This document shows positions 30,668 through 39,091 of a stretch of 64,000 nucleotides of DNA, one piece after another (within the stretch, counting starts at the first letter, position 1; each line of letters opens with the position of its first letter). This stretch comes from Rhodococcus tibetensis. Its GTDB lineage: Bacteria > Actinomycetota > Actinomycetes > Mycobacteriales > Mycobacteriaceae. The position numbers were made by a program, and so were the translations under genes. The DNA lies in the NCBI RefSeq assembly GCF_024438035.1, contig NZ_JANFQF010000002.1, positions 186,001 to 250,000 on the forward strand. The letters run 5' to 3'. The notes beneath the pieces are model-generated. The model did no database searches and had not been told where the DNA came from. It saw nothing but the letters and a program-made list of their open reading frames with translations.

Positions 30668-30813
30668 GTCGGATACCTCCTGTTCAATATCGAATGGTGT
30701 CGAACGTACCGCGACGCAGTATCGAAAAGTATCGCCGTTCGCGCGTGCATAGGCGGGCTCTGCGCTCTATCGTCGATAACGACGTTCAGGCGGCGCCCGA
30801 GAGGGAGGGTGGA

Positions 30814-32031
30814 ATGGCTACTGCGATCCAGTCCGTCGAGGGAGTCGGTGTCACGTCTCGACCTGCCGCGGAGGCCTACCTGGGCGGCGTCTGCTTCAAA
30901 TTGGGTCCCCCGCAGCTGATCGGCGCGGAGTTGGAGTGGCTCACCGCGCAGGTGCCCGAATTCGTGCGCCCCGATCTGGCCGCGCTTGCCTACGCGCTCG
31001 GGCCGCACACTCCCCGATCCATCGATCCCTCCTCACCAGCTCAGCCCCTCCCCGGCGGCAGCGCCGTCAGCGTCGAACCGGGTGGACAGATCGAACTGTC
31101 CAGTGCTCCTTGTCGCTCCGCACGCGAACTGTGTGACTACCTGTCCGCCGACCATGCAGTTCTCACCGACCTGCTGTCGTCTCGGGCCATACTCATGTCC
31201 TCCGAGGCTGCAGACACGCGCCGTCCCCCCCAGCGGCTCCTGCAATCGCCGCGATACCGCGCGATGGAGTCGCGATTCAGTGGAATCGGCCCCTACGGGA
31301 AGCTCATGATGTGCAATACCGCGGCGACGCAGATCAGCGTCGACGCAGGCGCAGACGCAGCGGCCGTGGAGCAGCGCTGGCACCTGCTGCACGCAGTGGG
31401 CCCTGCGCTGATCGCCGCCTTCGCGTGTTCCCCTCGGTTGTACGGAGTGCCCGATGGGCATTGGGCGTCGCAGCGGATGCGGACGTGGCTCGAACTCGAT
31501 TCACCCCGGACCACCGGAACGCGGAGGAGCGGCGACTACGCCCGCTGGGTACTGGATGTGCCGTTGCTGTGTGTCCGGGGCGACGGCAGCGACTGGACGG
31601 CGCCGCCCGATGCGACTTTCGGAGACTGGGTGGTCGGGTCCTTGGACGACGTCATCGGACGATCCCCGACTTTCGCGGATCTCGACTATCACCTGACGAC
31701 ATTGTTCCCCCCCGTCCGGGCTGCGGGCTACCTCGAGGTCCGATACCTCGACGCGCAGCCGGGAAATCTGTGGAGGGTGCCCGTGGCGGCAATCGACGCG
31801 TTACTCTCGGGCCCGGGTGCGATGGCCGAGGCGCTGGCCGCCGCTCTCCCCACCGCGGACCGCTGGCGAGATGCTGCCGAGTTCGGGCTCGCCGACCTCG
31901 AATTGCGGGCAGCTGCAACGGCTCTGCTGTCGCTCGCGGCGTCGTACTCACCGGACCCGGAGTTCGTCCGACTGCTCGACGCCGCCGCCGAAAGATGTTG
32001 CCGGGGGCACGCTCCGGGCGAGGAGGGCTGA
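30814..32031 (+). CDS. egtA: Ergothioneine pathway glutamate-cysteine ligase EgtA
   Basis: EgtA joins glutamate to cysteine with ATP to give gamma-glutamylcysteine, the sulfur donor for EgtB. The 405-residue protein belongs to the GCS2 family: GAELEWLTAQ, SVEPGGQIELSSAPCRSARE, MESRFSGIGPYGKLMMCNTA and YLEVRYLDAQPGNLWRVPVA. ATG 30814 follows GAGGGAGGGTGG; the long upstream frame reads through the divergent promoter region and is rejected. egtB starts inside its stop codon. Confidence 0.93.
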   Translation: MATAIQSVEGVGVTSRPAAEAYLGGVCFKLGPPQLIGAELEWLTAQVPEFVRPDLAALAYALGPHTPRSIDPSSPAQPLPGGSAVSVEPGGQIELSSAPCRSARELCDYLSADHAVLTDLLSSRAILMSSEAADTRRPPQRLLQSPRYRAMESRFSGIGPYGKLMMCNTAATQISVDAGADAAAVEQRWHLLHAVGPALIAAFACSPRLYGVPDGHWASQRMRTWLELDSPRTTGTRRSGDYARWVLDVPLLCVRGDGSDWTAPPDATFGDWVVGSLDDVIGRSPTFADLDYHLTTLFPPVRAAGYLEVRYLDAQPGNLWRVPVAAIDALLSGPGAMAEALAAALPTADRWRDAAEFGLADLELRAAATALLSLAASYSPDPEFVRLLDAAAERCCRGHAPGEEG

Positions 32032-33335
32032 TGGGGACCCGCGAGAAGGTCGAGGCAGTGCTTACCCGGGCGCGCCGGCGAACCGCCGGACTGACGGACT
32101 GCCTGGACGACTCCGACCTCGTCGCTCAGCATTCGCCGTTGATGAGCCCACTGGTCTGGGATCTCGCCCACATCGGTAATCAGGAGGAGTTGTGGCTCGT
32201 TCGCGATGTCGGGGGCCGTGAACCGGTCCGTAGCGACATCGACGAGTTGTACGACGCGTTCAAGCATTCCCGGCGCTCCCGGCCGTCGCTGCCACTGCTG
32301 AATCCGGTCGAAGCTCGGGAATACGTACGTACTGTTCGGGACAAGGCGTGGGACGTCCTGGGCAGCAGTACCCTCCGCGGCGGCCCGCTCGAGGAACATG
32401 GATTCGCCTTCGGCATGATCGCCCAGCACGAGCAGCAACACGCGGAGACGATGCTCGCCACCCATCAATTGCGTTCCGGTGCACCGGTGCTGACCGCGGA
32501 CACCGCGCCGCGCGTAGGGGTGTCGGTGGCCGAGAACGAAGTCGTCATTCCGGCCGGAACATTCACGATGGGTGCGTCGGATGATCCCTGGGCGCTGGAC
32601 AACGAACGCCCAGCGCACACGGTGCACGTGCCGGCATTCGTGATCGACGCGGTGCCCGTCACCAACGGGCGTTACCTCGAGTTCGTGGCGGACGGCGGAT
32701 ATCGCCGCCCCGAATTGTGGAGCGAGCGTGGGTGGGCTCACCGCTGTGAGGCGGAACTCGAAGCGCCGCAGTTCTGGGCGAGCGACGGAGGGGGCACGTG
32801 GTGGCGCCGCATGTTCGGGGTGCCCGAACCGCTCCACCCGCAGGAACCGGTGGTCCACGTCTGCTTCTTCGAGGCCGAGGCATTCGCGCGGTGGGCCGAC
32901 AAGCGACTGCCCACCGAGGCCGAATGGGAGAAGGCTGCTCGATGGGATCCCACCACCGGGTGTTCCCGCCGGTTCCCCTGGGGCGACAATGACCCGGACC
33001 ACTCGCTCGCCAACCTCGGGCAACGATTCCTCGGACCAGCCGTGGTAGGCGCATATCCGGCGGGCGCGTCACCACTCGGCGTCCACCAACTCGTCGGTGA
33101 CGTTTGGGAATGGACGTCCTCGCCGTTCGAGCCCTACCCCGGATTTACAGCGTTCCCGTATCGCGAATATTCGGAAGTGTTCTACGGCGGCGATTACCGG
33201 GTGCTGCGTGGTGGTTCGTTCGGTACCGATCCGGTGGCCTGCCGCGGAACTTTCCGGAACTGGGACCATCCGATCCGCCGGCAGATCTTCTCAGGATTCC
33301 GTTGTGCACGAGACCTTTCGGGAGAAGAACGCTGA
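32031..33335 (+). CDS. egtB: Ergothioneine biosynthesis sulfoxide synthase EgtB
   Basis: EgtB is a non-haem iron enzyme that couples gamma-glutamylcysteine and O2 to hercynine. The 434-residue protein has an N-terminal DinB-like helical domain with the iron ligands HIGNQEE and HEQQHAETM. A C-terminal formylglycine-generating-enzyme/C-type lectin domain follows (IPAGTFTMGASDDPWALDNE; RLPTEAEWEKAARWDP; LVGDVWEWTSSPFEPYPGF; VLRGGSFGT). All three iron-binding histidines are present. The ATG at 32031 overlaps the egtA stop by one base. Confidence 0.96.
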   Translation: MGTREKVEAVLTRARRRTAGLTDCLDDSDLVAQHSPLMSPLVWDLAHIGNQEELWLVRDVGGREPVRSDIDELYDAFKHSRRSRPSLPLLNPVEAREYVRTVRDKAWDVLGSSTLRGGPLEEHGFAFGMIAQHEQQHAETMLATHQLRSGAPVLTADTAPRVGVSVAENEVVIPAGTFTMGASDDPWALDNERPAHTVHVPAFVIDAVPVTNGRYLEFVADGGYRRPELWSERGWAHRCEAELEAPQFWASDGGGTWWRRMFGVPEPLHPQEPVVHVCFFEAEAFARWADKRLPTEAEWEKAARWDPTTGCSRRFPWGDNDPDHSLANLGQRFLGPAVVGAYPAGASPLGVHQLVGDVWEWTSSPFEPYPGFTAFPYREYSEVFYGGDYRVLRGGSFGTDPVACRGTFRNWDHPIRRQIFSGFRCARDLSGEER

Positions 33336-33336
33336 G

Positions 33337-34080
33337 ATGTGCCGTCACCTGGGGTACCTGGGACCGGACGTATCCGTCGGCGAGCTCATCACTTGGGGTG
33401 AGAACTCGCTCCTGCGCCAGTCGTGGGCACCGCAAGACATGCGCCACGGCGGAACCATCAACGCGGACGGTTTCGGTGTCGGGTGGTGGCGGGAGGCAGA
33501 GTTCTCGCGCTACCGCAGCGAGCAGCCGTTGTGGTCCGATCCGGTACTACGCGAGACGCTGCCCCACATCCGGTCCAGCGCCGTGGTGGCCGCAACCCGT
33601 TCGGCCACCGTGGGAATGCCCGTGCAGGCCACTGCCTGCGCGCCGTTCACCGATCGGACGTGGGCGTTCAGCCACAACGGGTTGGTAAAGGGGTGGCCCG
33701 AGACACTCGGCCCGCTCGCCGCGCAACTGCCGGTGACAGACCTCCTGCAACTCGAGGCACCGACCGATTCGGCCGCGCTGTGGTTACTGCTGAAACGAGC
33801 GCTCGAGGAGCAGGGGCCGGAGAAGGCACTCGCCACGTTGATCCGTGCCGCCGACGCGGCCGCACCGAAGTCGCGCCTGAATTTTCTGCTCGGCGACGGC
33901 CGCGAACTGTGGGCCACCACCTGGGACCACTCGCTGTCGGTGCTCGTCGACGACGACAGGGCAATCGTGATGTCCGAACCCTTCGACGATGACCCCGGGT
34001 GGCAGCAGGTACCGGACCGGCACTTCGTTTCTGCTCGCCCAGGACATTTGATGATCACGCCGCTCGAGATGGGAGCCTGA
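33337..34080 (+). CDS. egtC: Ergothioneine biosynthesis glutamine amidotransferase-like EgtC
   Basis: EgtC removes the glutamyl group from gamma-glutamyl-hercynylcysteine sulfoxide. The 247-residue class-II amidotransferase begins MCRHLGYLGP, so Cys2 becomes the N-terminal nucleophile after Met removal. Further motifs are RHGGTINADGFGVGWW, AATRSATVGMPVQATACAPF and WAFSHNGLVKGW. The ATG at 33337 is one base after the egtB stop. Its stop overlaps the egtD start. Confidence 0.95.
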   Translation: MCRHLGYLGPDVSVGELITWGENSLLRQSWAPQDMRHGGTINADGFGVGWWREAEFSRYRSEQPLWSDPVLRETLPHIRSSAVVAATRSATVGMPVQATACAPFTDRTWAFSHNGLVKGWPETLGPLAAQLPVTDLLQLEAPTDSAALWLLLKRALEEQGPEKALATLIRAADAAAPKSRLNFLLGDGRELWATTWDHSLSVLVDDDRAIVMSEPFDDDPGWQQVPDRHFVSARPGHLMITPLEMGA

Positions 34081-35054
34081 TGACCACCGCACCGACACTC
34101 GAGGTGTATCTGGAACCGGACCAACTGAAGGACGCACTCCGCAAGGATGCGACCGTGGGGCTGACGTCGAATCCGAAGTGGCTGCCGCCCAAGTGGTTCT
34201 ACGACGCCCGGGGGAGCGAGCTGTTCGAGCGGATCACCGCGTTGCCCGAGTACTTCCCGACGCGCACCGAACGGGAACTGCTCCGGCAATGGTCGGGGGA
34301 GATCGCCGAGGTGGCGGCACCGGAGATTCTGGTAGAGCTCGGTTCCGGCTCCTCCGAGAAGACTCGGCTGCTACTCGAAGCGGGAACACGTCACGGAACC
34401 CTCCATACGTATGTACCGCAGGATGTCTCGGTGTCGGCGCTGCAGGGCGCCGCCGAGCAGATCGGAGCCGAGTTCCCCAGCCTCACCGTGCGCGGCGTGG
34501 TCAGCGACTTCACCGAGTCGCTGCATCACCTTCCGCGGGGTGGTCGCCGCATGATCGCTTTCCTCGGAGGCACACTCGGCAATATGGTCCCGGCCGAGCG
34601 AGCCGAATTCCTCGCCGGAATCGCCGACGTGCTCGAACCCGGTGAGCACCTGCTCCTCGGAGTCGGACTCGTCACCGACCCGGCTGTGCTGGTCCCCGCG
34701 TACGACGACGCCGCCGGTGTGACGGCGCAGTTCAACCTCAATGTGCTGCGAGTGCTGAACGGTCAACTCGATGCAGATTTTCCGTTGGACGCCTTTCGGC
34801 ACGTCGCCCTGTGGGACGCCGATAACGAGTGGATCGAGATGAGGCTCGAGGCCGAGCGTGCGCTGTCCGTTCGGGTTGCGGCCCTCGACCTGGACGTCGA
34901 GTTCGCTCGCGGTGAGCAGATGCGCACGGAAATTTCGGCAAAGTTCACGCTCGCGGGAATCACGGGTGAGCTGGGTGCGGCCGGTTTCGAGGTAGATCGC
35001 ACGTGGAGCGACCCGGATGACCGCTTCGCCCTGGTGTGCGCAACCCGATCGTGA
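34080..35054 (+). CDS. egtD: L-histidine N-alpha-methyltransferase EgtD
   Basis: EgtD trimethylates histidine to hercynine using SAM, the first step of ergothioneine synthesis. The 324-residue protein shows LPPKWFYDARGSELFERITA, the SAM motif LVELGSGSSEKTRLLLEA and MIAFLGGTLGNMVPAERAEF, plus the C-terminal substrate-binding region (DDRFALVCATRS). The start at 34080 overlaps egtC by one base, so egtABCD is a tightly coupled operon. It ends at a bidirectional terminator. Confidence 0.96.
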   Translation: MTTAPTLEVYLEPDQLKDALRKDATVGLTSNPKWLPPKWFYDARGSELFERITALPEYFPTRTERELLRQWSGEIAEVAAPEILVELGSGSSEKTRLLLEAGTRHGTLHTYVPQDVSVSALQGAAEQIGAEFPSLTVRGVVSDFTESLHHLPRGGRRMIAFLGGTLGNMVPAERAEFLAGIADVLEPGEHLLLGVGLVTDPAVLVPAYDDAAGVTAQFNLNVLRVLNGQLDADFPLDAFRHVALWDADNEWIEMRLEAERALSVRVAALDLDVEFARGEQMRTEISAKFTLAGITGELGAAGFEVDRTWSDPDDRFALVCATRS

Positions 35055-35101
35055 CCGACAAGATCAACTTCGGGTCACTGCCTTCACCCCATCCGACCGT
35101 G

Positions 35102-35146
35102 CGAACGGGACGTTCGTTGCGTCAGATCGAACGAACGTCCCGTTCG
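35102..35146. terminator. Bidirectional terminator between egtD and a TetR gene
   Basis: A perfect 17-bp inverted repeat (35102-35118 with 35130-35146) encloses 11 bases. It lies 47 bases after the egtD stop, and its loop and right arm overlap the end of the convergent TetR gene (35122). Confidence 0.88.
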
Positions 35147-35712
35147 TGCGGGCCGGTGGTGATGACCGGTGCGACGAACTGCTCGATCATGGCGCGCTCG
35201 TCGTCGTCGTCGATTCCGGGAACGGTGAGCAGCGAGACGATGACGCGGACGAGCCACCGCGCCCGGCGTGACGTCTCCTCGCCGCCGACTCCGGCCTGCC
35301 CGAGGAAGGCGGCGCCCAGCGACTCGATGACCTCCGACGAGTGCGCTATCTGCGCGGCGAGTCCGGAGTCGCCCAACTGGAACCAGGCGGCCAAGGTGGG
35401 GTCGCGGCGGACGAGCCGGATCGCCGCGAGCATCGCGTCGACGATCACGTCCCGCGGGTCGGCGGTACCGGAGACTTCCTGCGCGATCAGCGCGCCGATG
35501 CGGCGGGCCTCGCGATGAACGAAGGCGAGTTGTAGAGCCTGGCGACTGTCGAAGTAGCGGTAGAGGGTTGCGCGCGAACACCCTACTGCGCGGGCCACCT
35601 CGGCCATCCCGACGGTGTTGATTCCGTTGTCGACGTACAACTGAGCCGCGACATCGAGGATTCGTTCCGCAGCGACGCGGGATCGCTCGTCGCGCATCCA
35701 GCCTCCGGTCAC
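35122..35712 (-). CDS. TetR-family regulator coupled to a P450 gene
   Basis: This 196-residue protein has an N-terminal HTH (RILDVAAQLYVDNGINTVGM, AEVARAVGCSRATLYRYFDS, about 16-60) and a helical ligand-binding C-terminal domain. Its GTG start at 35712 overlaps the P450 stop as GTGA, so it is co-translated with that gene. An internal ATG at 35697 is an alternative start. It probably regulates the P450 operon; the palindrome in the P450 promoter (36947-36962) is a candidate site. The ligand is unknown. Confidence 0.9.
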   Translation of the reverse strand: MTGGWMRDERSRVAAERILDVAAQLYVDNGINTVGMAEVARAVGCSRATLYRYFDSRQALQLAFVHREARRIGALIAQEVSGTADPRDVIVDAMLAAIRLVRRDPTLAAWFQLGDSGLAAQIAHSSEVIESLGAAFLGQAGVGGEETSRRARWLVRVIVSLLTVPGIDDDDERAMIEQFVAPVITTGPHERDVRSI

Positions 35713-36884
35713 GATCCGCGCACCGTGAACGGGATGCTCGTCGGGCGCCGCACGTAATTGCCCTCCGCGTAGACGACGGCATCGATGTCGACCGTGAAGT
35801 CTGGGCAGCGGCCGAGCAGTTCCTCCAGTGCGATGCGTGCCTGCATCCGGGCAGCGGCCGCGCCGAGGCAGTGGTGGGCTCCGTGACTGAAGGTCAGGAT
35901 CTGCTTGGGCCGTCGTTGCACGTCCACTTCTTCGGCGTCGGAGCCGAACTGGCGGGGGTCGCGGTTCGCTGCCCCGTACAGCAGCAACGTCTTTCGTCCC
36001 TTCGGGATAACTGTGCCCTCGATCTCGACGTCCCGCATGGTGGTCCGGGCTAGGCCTTGCACCGGCGACGTCAACCGGAGAAGTTCTTCGACTGCATCGC
36101 CGATGAGTTCGGGATGGTCGATGAGCAGTTGCCGTTGGTCGCGGCGCTCCGTCAGCAATTGCGCTGCACCGCCCAGCATTCCGGTGCTGGTGTCGTTGCC
36201 ACCCGTCACCATCGTGAATGCGAAACCGAGGATCGACAGCAGGCCTGTCACGTCGGCGTCGGCGCCCATCCCACCGGCGACGAGATGGGAGATCGTGTCG
36301 TCTTCAGGGTCGGTGCGGCGACGCTCGATCAGGGTAGCGAAGTAGGCCATCAATTCGGTGATCGCGTCAGTCGCAATCCGAGGATCGCCTTGGGCATTGG
36401 CCGCCACGATCGCCTCGGTCCAGCCGTCGAACCGGTCTCGGTCCTCGTCGGGCACCCCGAGATAGTGGGCAACGACCATGCTGGGCAAGGGTTTGAACAA
36501 CTCCTTCACCACGTCACCCTCACCGCTTTCGCGGAGCCGCTCGATCCGCTGCACAGCGAATTTTCGGACGGCGGGCTCCACGGCGATGACCTGGCGTGGC
36601 GTGAAACCTTTCGACACCAGCCGCCGGAACGCGGTGTGCTCCGGCGGGTCGAGCATCACCAGTGGAGGGTTGTCCTGCAGCCCGATCTTCTCCAGCTCGC
36701 CGTACGTGGTGGTGAGTCCGGAAGCGGAAGAGAACGTGTCCGCGTCCCTGGCAGCAGCGTAGACATCCGCGTACCGGGACAGCACCCAGTAGTCGTGCCG
36801 GGGGTCCTCCTCGGGAATGACATGGTGCACAGGGTCGCGGTCGCGCAGGTGTGCGTACATCTGCGCGACCGCGCCACGAGTCAC
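35709..36884 (-). CDS. Cytochrome P450
   Basis: This haem monooxygenase of about 391 residues has the I-helix threonine in MVTGGNDTSTGM, the E-x-x-R motif in EELLRLTS, and the haem-binding loop FSHGAHHCLGAAAARMQARI with Cys ligand. It resembles bacterial class-I P450s that oxidise terpenes, steroids or fatty acids and need a ferredoxin partner; none is adjacent. I chose GTG 36884 because the promoter at 36937-36965 lies upstream of it, which rules out the longer frame from 36968. The N-terminus is then short for the family, so the true start or a frameshift needs checking. Confidence 0.85.
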   Translation of the reverse strand: MTRGAVAQMYAHLRDRDPVHHVIPEEDPRHDYWVLSRYADVYAAARDADTFSSASGLTTTYGELEKIGLQDNPPLVMLDPPEHTAFRRLVSKGFTPRQVIAVEPAVRKFAVQRIERLRESGEGDVVKELFKPLPSMVVAHYLGVPDEDRDRFDGWTEAIVAANAQGDPRIATDAITELMAYFATLIERRRTDPEDDTISHLVAGGMGADADVTGLLSILGFAFTMVTGGNDTSTGMLGGAAQLLTERRDQRQLLIDHPELIGDAVEELLRLTSPVQGLARTTMRDVEIEGTVIPKGRKTLLLYGAANRDPRQFGSDAEEVDVQRRPKQILTFSHGAHHCLGAAAARMQARIALEELLGRCPDFTVDIDAVVYAEGNYVRRPTSIPFTVRGS

Positions 36885-36936
36885 CCGACCTCGGCACGAA
36901 GGACACGCTGCTCGACACTTCGGCGGACACGTATCG

Positions 36937-36965
36937 ATAATGAGACACACTGGGCGCAGTGTCAA
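36937..36965 (-). promoter_or_regulatory. Promoter with operator-like palindrome upstream of the P450 gene
   Basis: Minus-strand TTGACA (36965-36960), a 17-base spacer and CATTAT (36942-36937) form a consensus sigma-70-type promoter. The palindrome ACACTG-GGCG-CAGTGT (36947-36962) covers the spacer and the -35 end, where a TetR-type repressor would block RNA polymerase. Confidence 0.7.
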
Positions 36966-37214
36966 CAAATGGAGCGACTACGGTCGAGGAATGGTTGGTT
37001 CGACACGTACCGACAGGAAGATTGAGCACACATGGACTGAGGCAGACGCAACAGCAGCCCTTCAGTGCGGTTGCCCCGTCGGCAATGTTCCGTAGGTCAT
37101 CGACGAAAACCGCCACCGACTTCGCCGACGGCTACGGTGATCAGAATGGGATCGCGCCCTGGCATCAATTCTCCGCTGTCCGGTGGGGCTTGCGAGGCCT
37201 GCTGCCCGGAGGCG

Positions 37215-38030
37215 TCAGTTGGCCAGGCGGTTGTACTTGCGGATCTGGGTATAGAAGATTCGGGAGGGAGCGATGCGGCGCAGGATGCTGATGCGCCCGG
37301 CCATCGGGCCGGTGGTGTACCGCGACTTCGGCTTCGAATCCGTCGCTGCCGCCACGATTACGCTGGCAACGGTGGCGGGCGCGTCGCCGTCCCTGACAGC
37401 TGTCGCGAGTACCTGATCGGCGATGCGCCGCTGCGATTCGTACACCGGCAAGGGTGAATCGGGCCGCGGGCTGTTCGCCTCGAACCCGGTGTTGGTCCCC
37501 CCGGGCTCGATGAGAAGGACCCGCACGCCGTATTCGCGGACCTCGTGGTCCAAGGACTCGGAGTACCCCTCGACCGCGTGCTTGGATGCCGCGTAGGCCG
37601 CCAGATAGGGCGCCGGGATGAGTCCGAAGATCGACGAGAGGTTGATGATGCGTCCGCTTCGCTGAGCTCGCATGTGCGGCAAAACCGCGTTTGTCATGCG
37701 CATGACGCCGAATACGTTGATATCGAAAACGCCTTGGGCCTGCGCGATGGAGTTCTCCTCTGCCGCGCCCGTCAAGCCGATCCCGGCATTGTTGACCAAG
37801 ACGTCGATCCGTCCGAACCGTTCGACGCCCTGCTGAACTGCGGCAGCGACCGAAGCGTCACTGGCTACGTCGAGGTCAACCATCGTCACACCGTCGAGTG
37901 GGGTAGCGCGTGAGGTGTCCCGGGTCGACCCGACCACTGTGAAACCTGCTTCGGACAGCGCGAGGGCGGAGGCCTTTCCGATGCCGGAGGACGCACCCGT
38001 CACTAGTGCCACCGGCCGAGTTGTGCTCAT
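37215..38030 (-). CDS. Short-chain dehydrogenase/reductase
   Basis: This 271-residue NAD(P)-dependent oxidoreductase has the nucleotide motif VTGASSGIGKASALALSEAG, DVLVNNAGIGLTGAAEEN and catalytic Ser-Tyr-Lys (NLSSIFGLIPAPYLAAYAAS, with YAASKHA). A C-terminal extension (PMAGRISILRRIAPSRIFYT) resembles the SDRs that act on lipid-like or ring substrates. ATG 38030 has CGGGAG six bases upstream; ATGs at 38033 and 38051 are alternatives. It lies between the P450 and TetR genes, all on the minus strand. The 330 bases from its end to the P450 start hold no convincing gene, only the P450 promoter. Confidence 0.9.
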   Translation of the reverse strand: MSTTRPVALVTGASSGIGKASALALSEAGFTVVGSTRDTSRATPLDGVTMVDLDVASDASVAAAVQQGVERFGRIDVLVNNAGIGLTGAAEENSIAQAQGVFDINVFGVMRMTNAVLPHMRAQRSGRIINLSSIFGLIPAPYLAAYAASKHAVEGYSESLDHEVREYGVRVLLIEPGGTNTGFEANSPRPDSPLPVYESQRRIADQVLATAVRDGDAPATVASVIVAAATDSKPKSRYTTGPMAGRISILRRIAPSRIFYTQIRKYNRLAN

Positions 38031-38199
38031 CATGAACTCCCGAGCTCTCATTGTTGGGAAACCGATCGGCCTGCTTCAATCGCAAGCCTTCGGTTTTACG
38101 TGTGCGATCTCCGGCGTGACACGCCACCGGCTGGTTTCCTGCCGACTCGCTGTCCGAGGGGCGGCTTTCGGCGGCCGCTTACACAGCCGATCGATGCAC

Positions 38200-38835
38200 T
38201 CACGTGAGGATGACCGGGATGGTCGCGCAAACGGACCGTAGCGACTCGGCATTGCGCGTCGACAACGCGACCACGAATGCCCCCTGAATCAGGGCGAGAA
38301 GCGCGTCGGCCAGTTCGTGGGGAGCCCGATCGATCCGAACCTCGCCCGCGGCCTGGCCTTCGGAGAGGATCTCGCACAAGCTGGAGTGCCAGATGCGAAG
38401 GTCCTCGTCGAGGTGGTGTCGAAAGGCCTCGGAGGTGGCGGCTACTTCGGTGGAGAATTTGCCGACCAAGCACGCCCGTTGAAACCCGGAGTCGATGAAA
38501 CCGTCGGCTATCGCGTCGAAATAGCCGGTCAGCTTATCCACAGTGCCGAGTTCGGGTCTGGCTGCCCAGGAGGCGAGTAGGTCCATCTGGAAGTGACAAT
38601 ATCGCTCCAGCACAGCTCGGCCGAACGCCTCTTTGGAGCCGAAATGGTGGTAGAACGAACCCTTCGGCACGCCGGTCGAATGGAGTAGGGCATCAACGGT
38701 GGTGCCACTGAAACCGTGGGCATAGAACTGGCTCATACCCTGTCGGAGCAATCGTTCTTTATGCGAAAGATCTTTCCGACGGGGCCGCTCGTCCTCATGT
38801 TTCCCACTGTCGCGCGTTTTCGCCGACTCCAGCAT
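38200..38835 (-). CDS. TetR-family regulator (AcuR/NemR-like)
   Basis: This 211-residue protein has an HTH at about 28-70 (KERLLRQGMSQFYAHGFSGT, TVDALLHSTGVPKGSFYHHF) and a C-terminal TetR_C domain (LVGKFSTEVAATSEAFRHHL). V-P-K-G-S-F-Y-H-H-F is typical of the NemR/AcuR subgroup, which often senses electrophiles or acrylate-type compounds. A 26-bp palindrome with core GTCTAGAC lies just upstream of its start and is probably its own operator. The same core occurs upstream of the second enoyl-CoA hydratase. Confidence 0.9.
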   Translation of the reverse strand: MLESAKTRDSGKHEDERPRRKDLSHKERLLRQGMSQFYAHGFSGTTVDALLHSTGVPKGSFYHHFGSKEAFGRAVLERYCHFQMDLLASWAARPELGTVDKLTGYFDAIADGFIDSGFQRACLVGKFSTEVAATSEAFRHHLDEDLRIWHSSLCEILSEGQAAGEVRIDRAPHELADALLALIQGAFVVALSTRNAESLRSVCATIPVILT

Positions 38836-38869
38836 GATGGCACCCGCCTGTCCTGATCGAAAAGACCTA

Positions 38870-38895
38870 GACCATCTAGTCTAGACAAGATGGTC
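38870..38895. promoter_or_regulatory. Palindrome upstream of the TetR gene, probable operator
   Basis: GACCATCT (38870-38877) and AGATGGTC (38888-38895) are perfect complements, and the centre contains GTCTAGAC. The palindrome lies 35 bases before the TetR start, a usual place for autoregulation. CTAG is rare in this GC-rich DNA, which makes a chance occurrence less likely. Confidence 0.65.
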
Positions 38896-39091
38896 CAGGC
38901 CCCCGCGGTCTGTGGGAAACCACGGTTCCCGACCTTCCCGTCCTGCGAGCAGCACGGGACTTGGGTTCGCGGCCATCCGGCGAGTCGACAGCCGGATCGC
39001 CGCGAGACTCAGTGCGGCCAGTCGGCCGCGTTCGACGTCCGACGGGCCGCGTGCGGTATCCCACCGCGCAGTGACACAGAGGCTGTGCCGC

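Noticed and set aside
30433-30813. Upstream extension of the egtA reading frame
   Set aside because: It runs through the divergent promoter region and over the egtE start, is rich in Arg and Pro, and EgtA begins properly at 30814 behind a strong ribosome-binding site.
36959-37291. Plus-strand frame of 110 codons between the P450 and SDR genes
   Set aside because: It overlaps the P450 promoter and the SDR end, has no ribosome-binding site and no family features.
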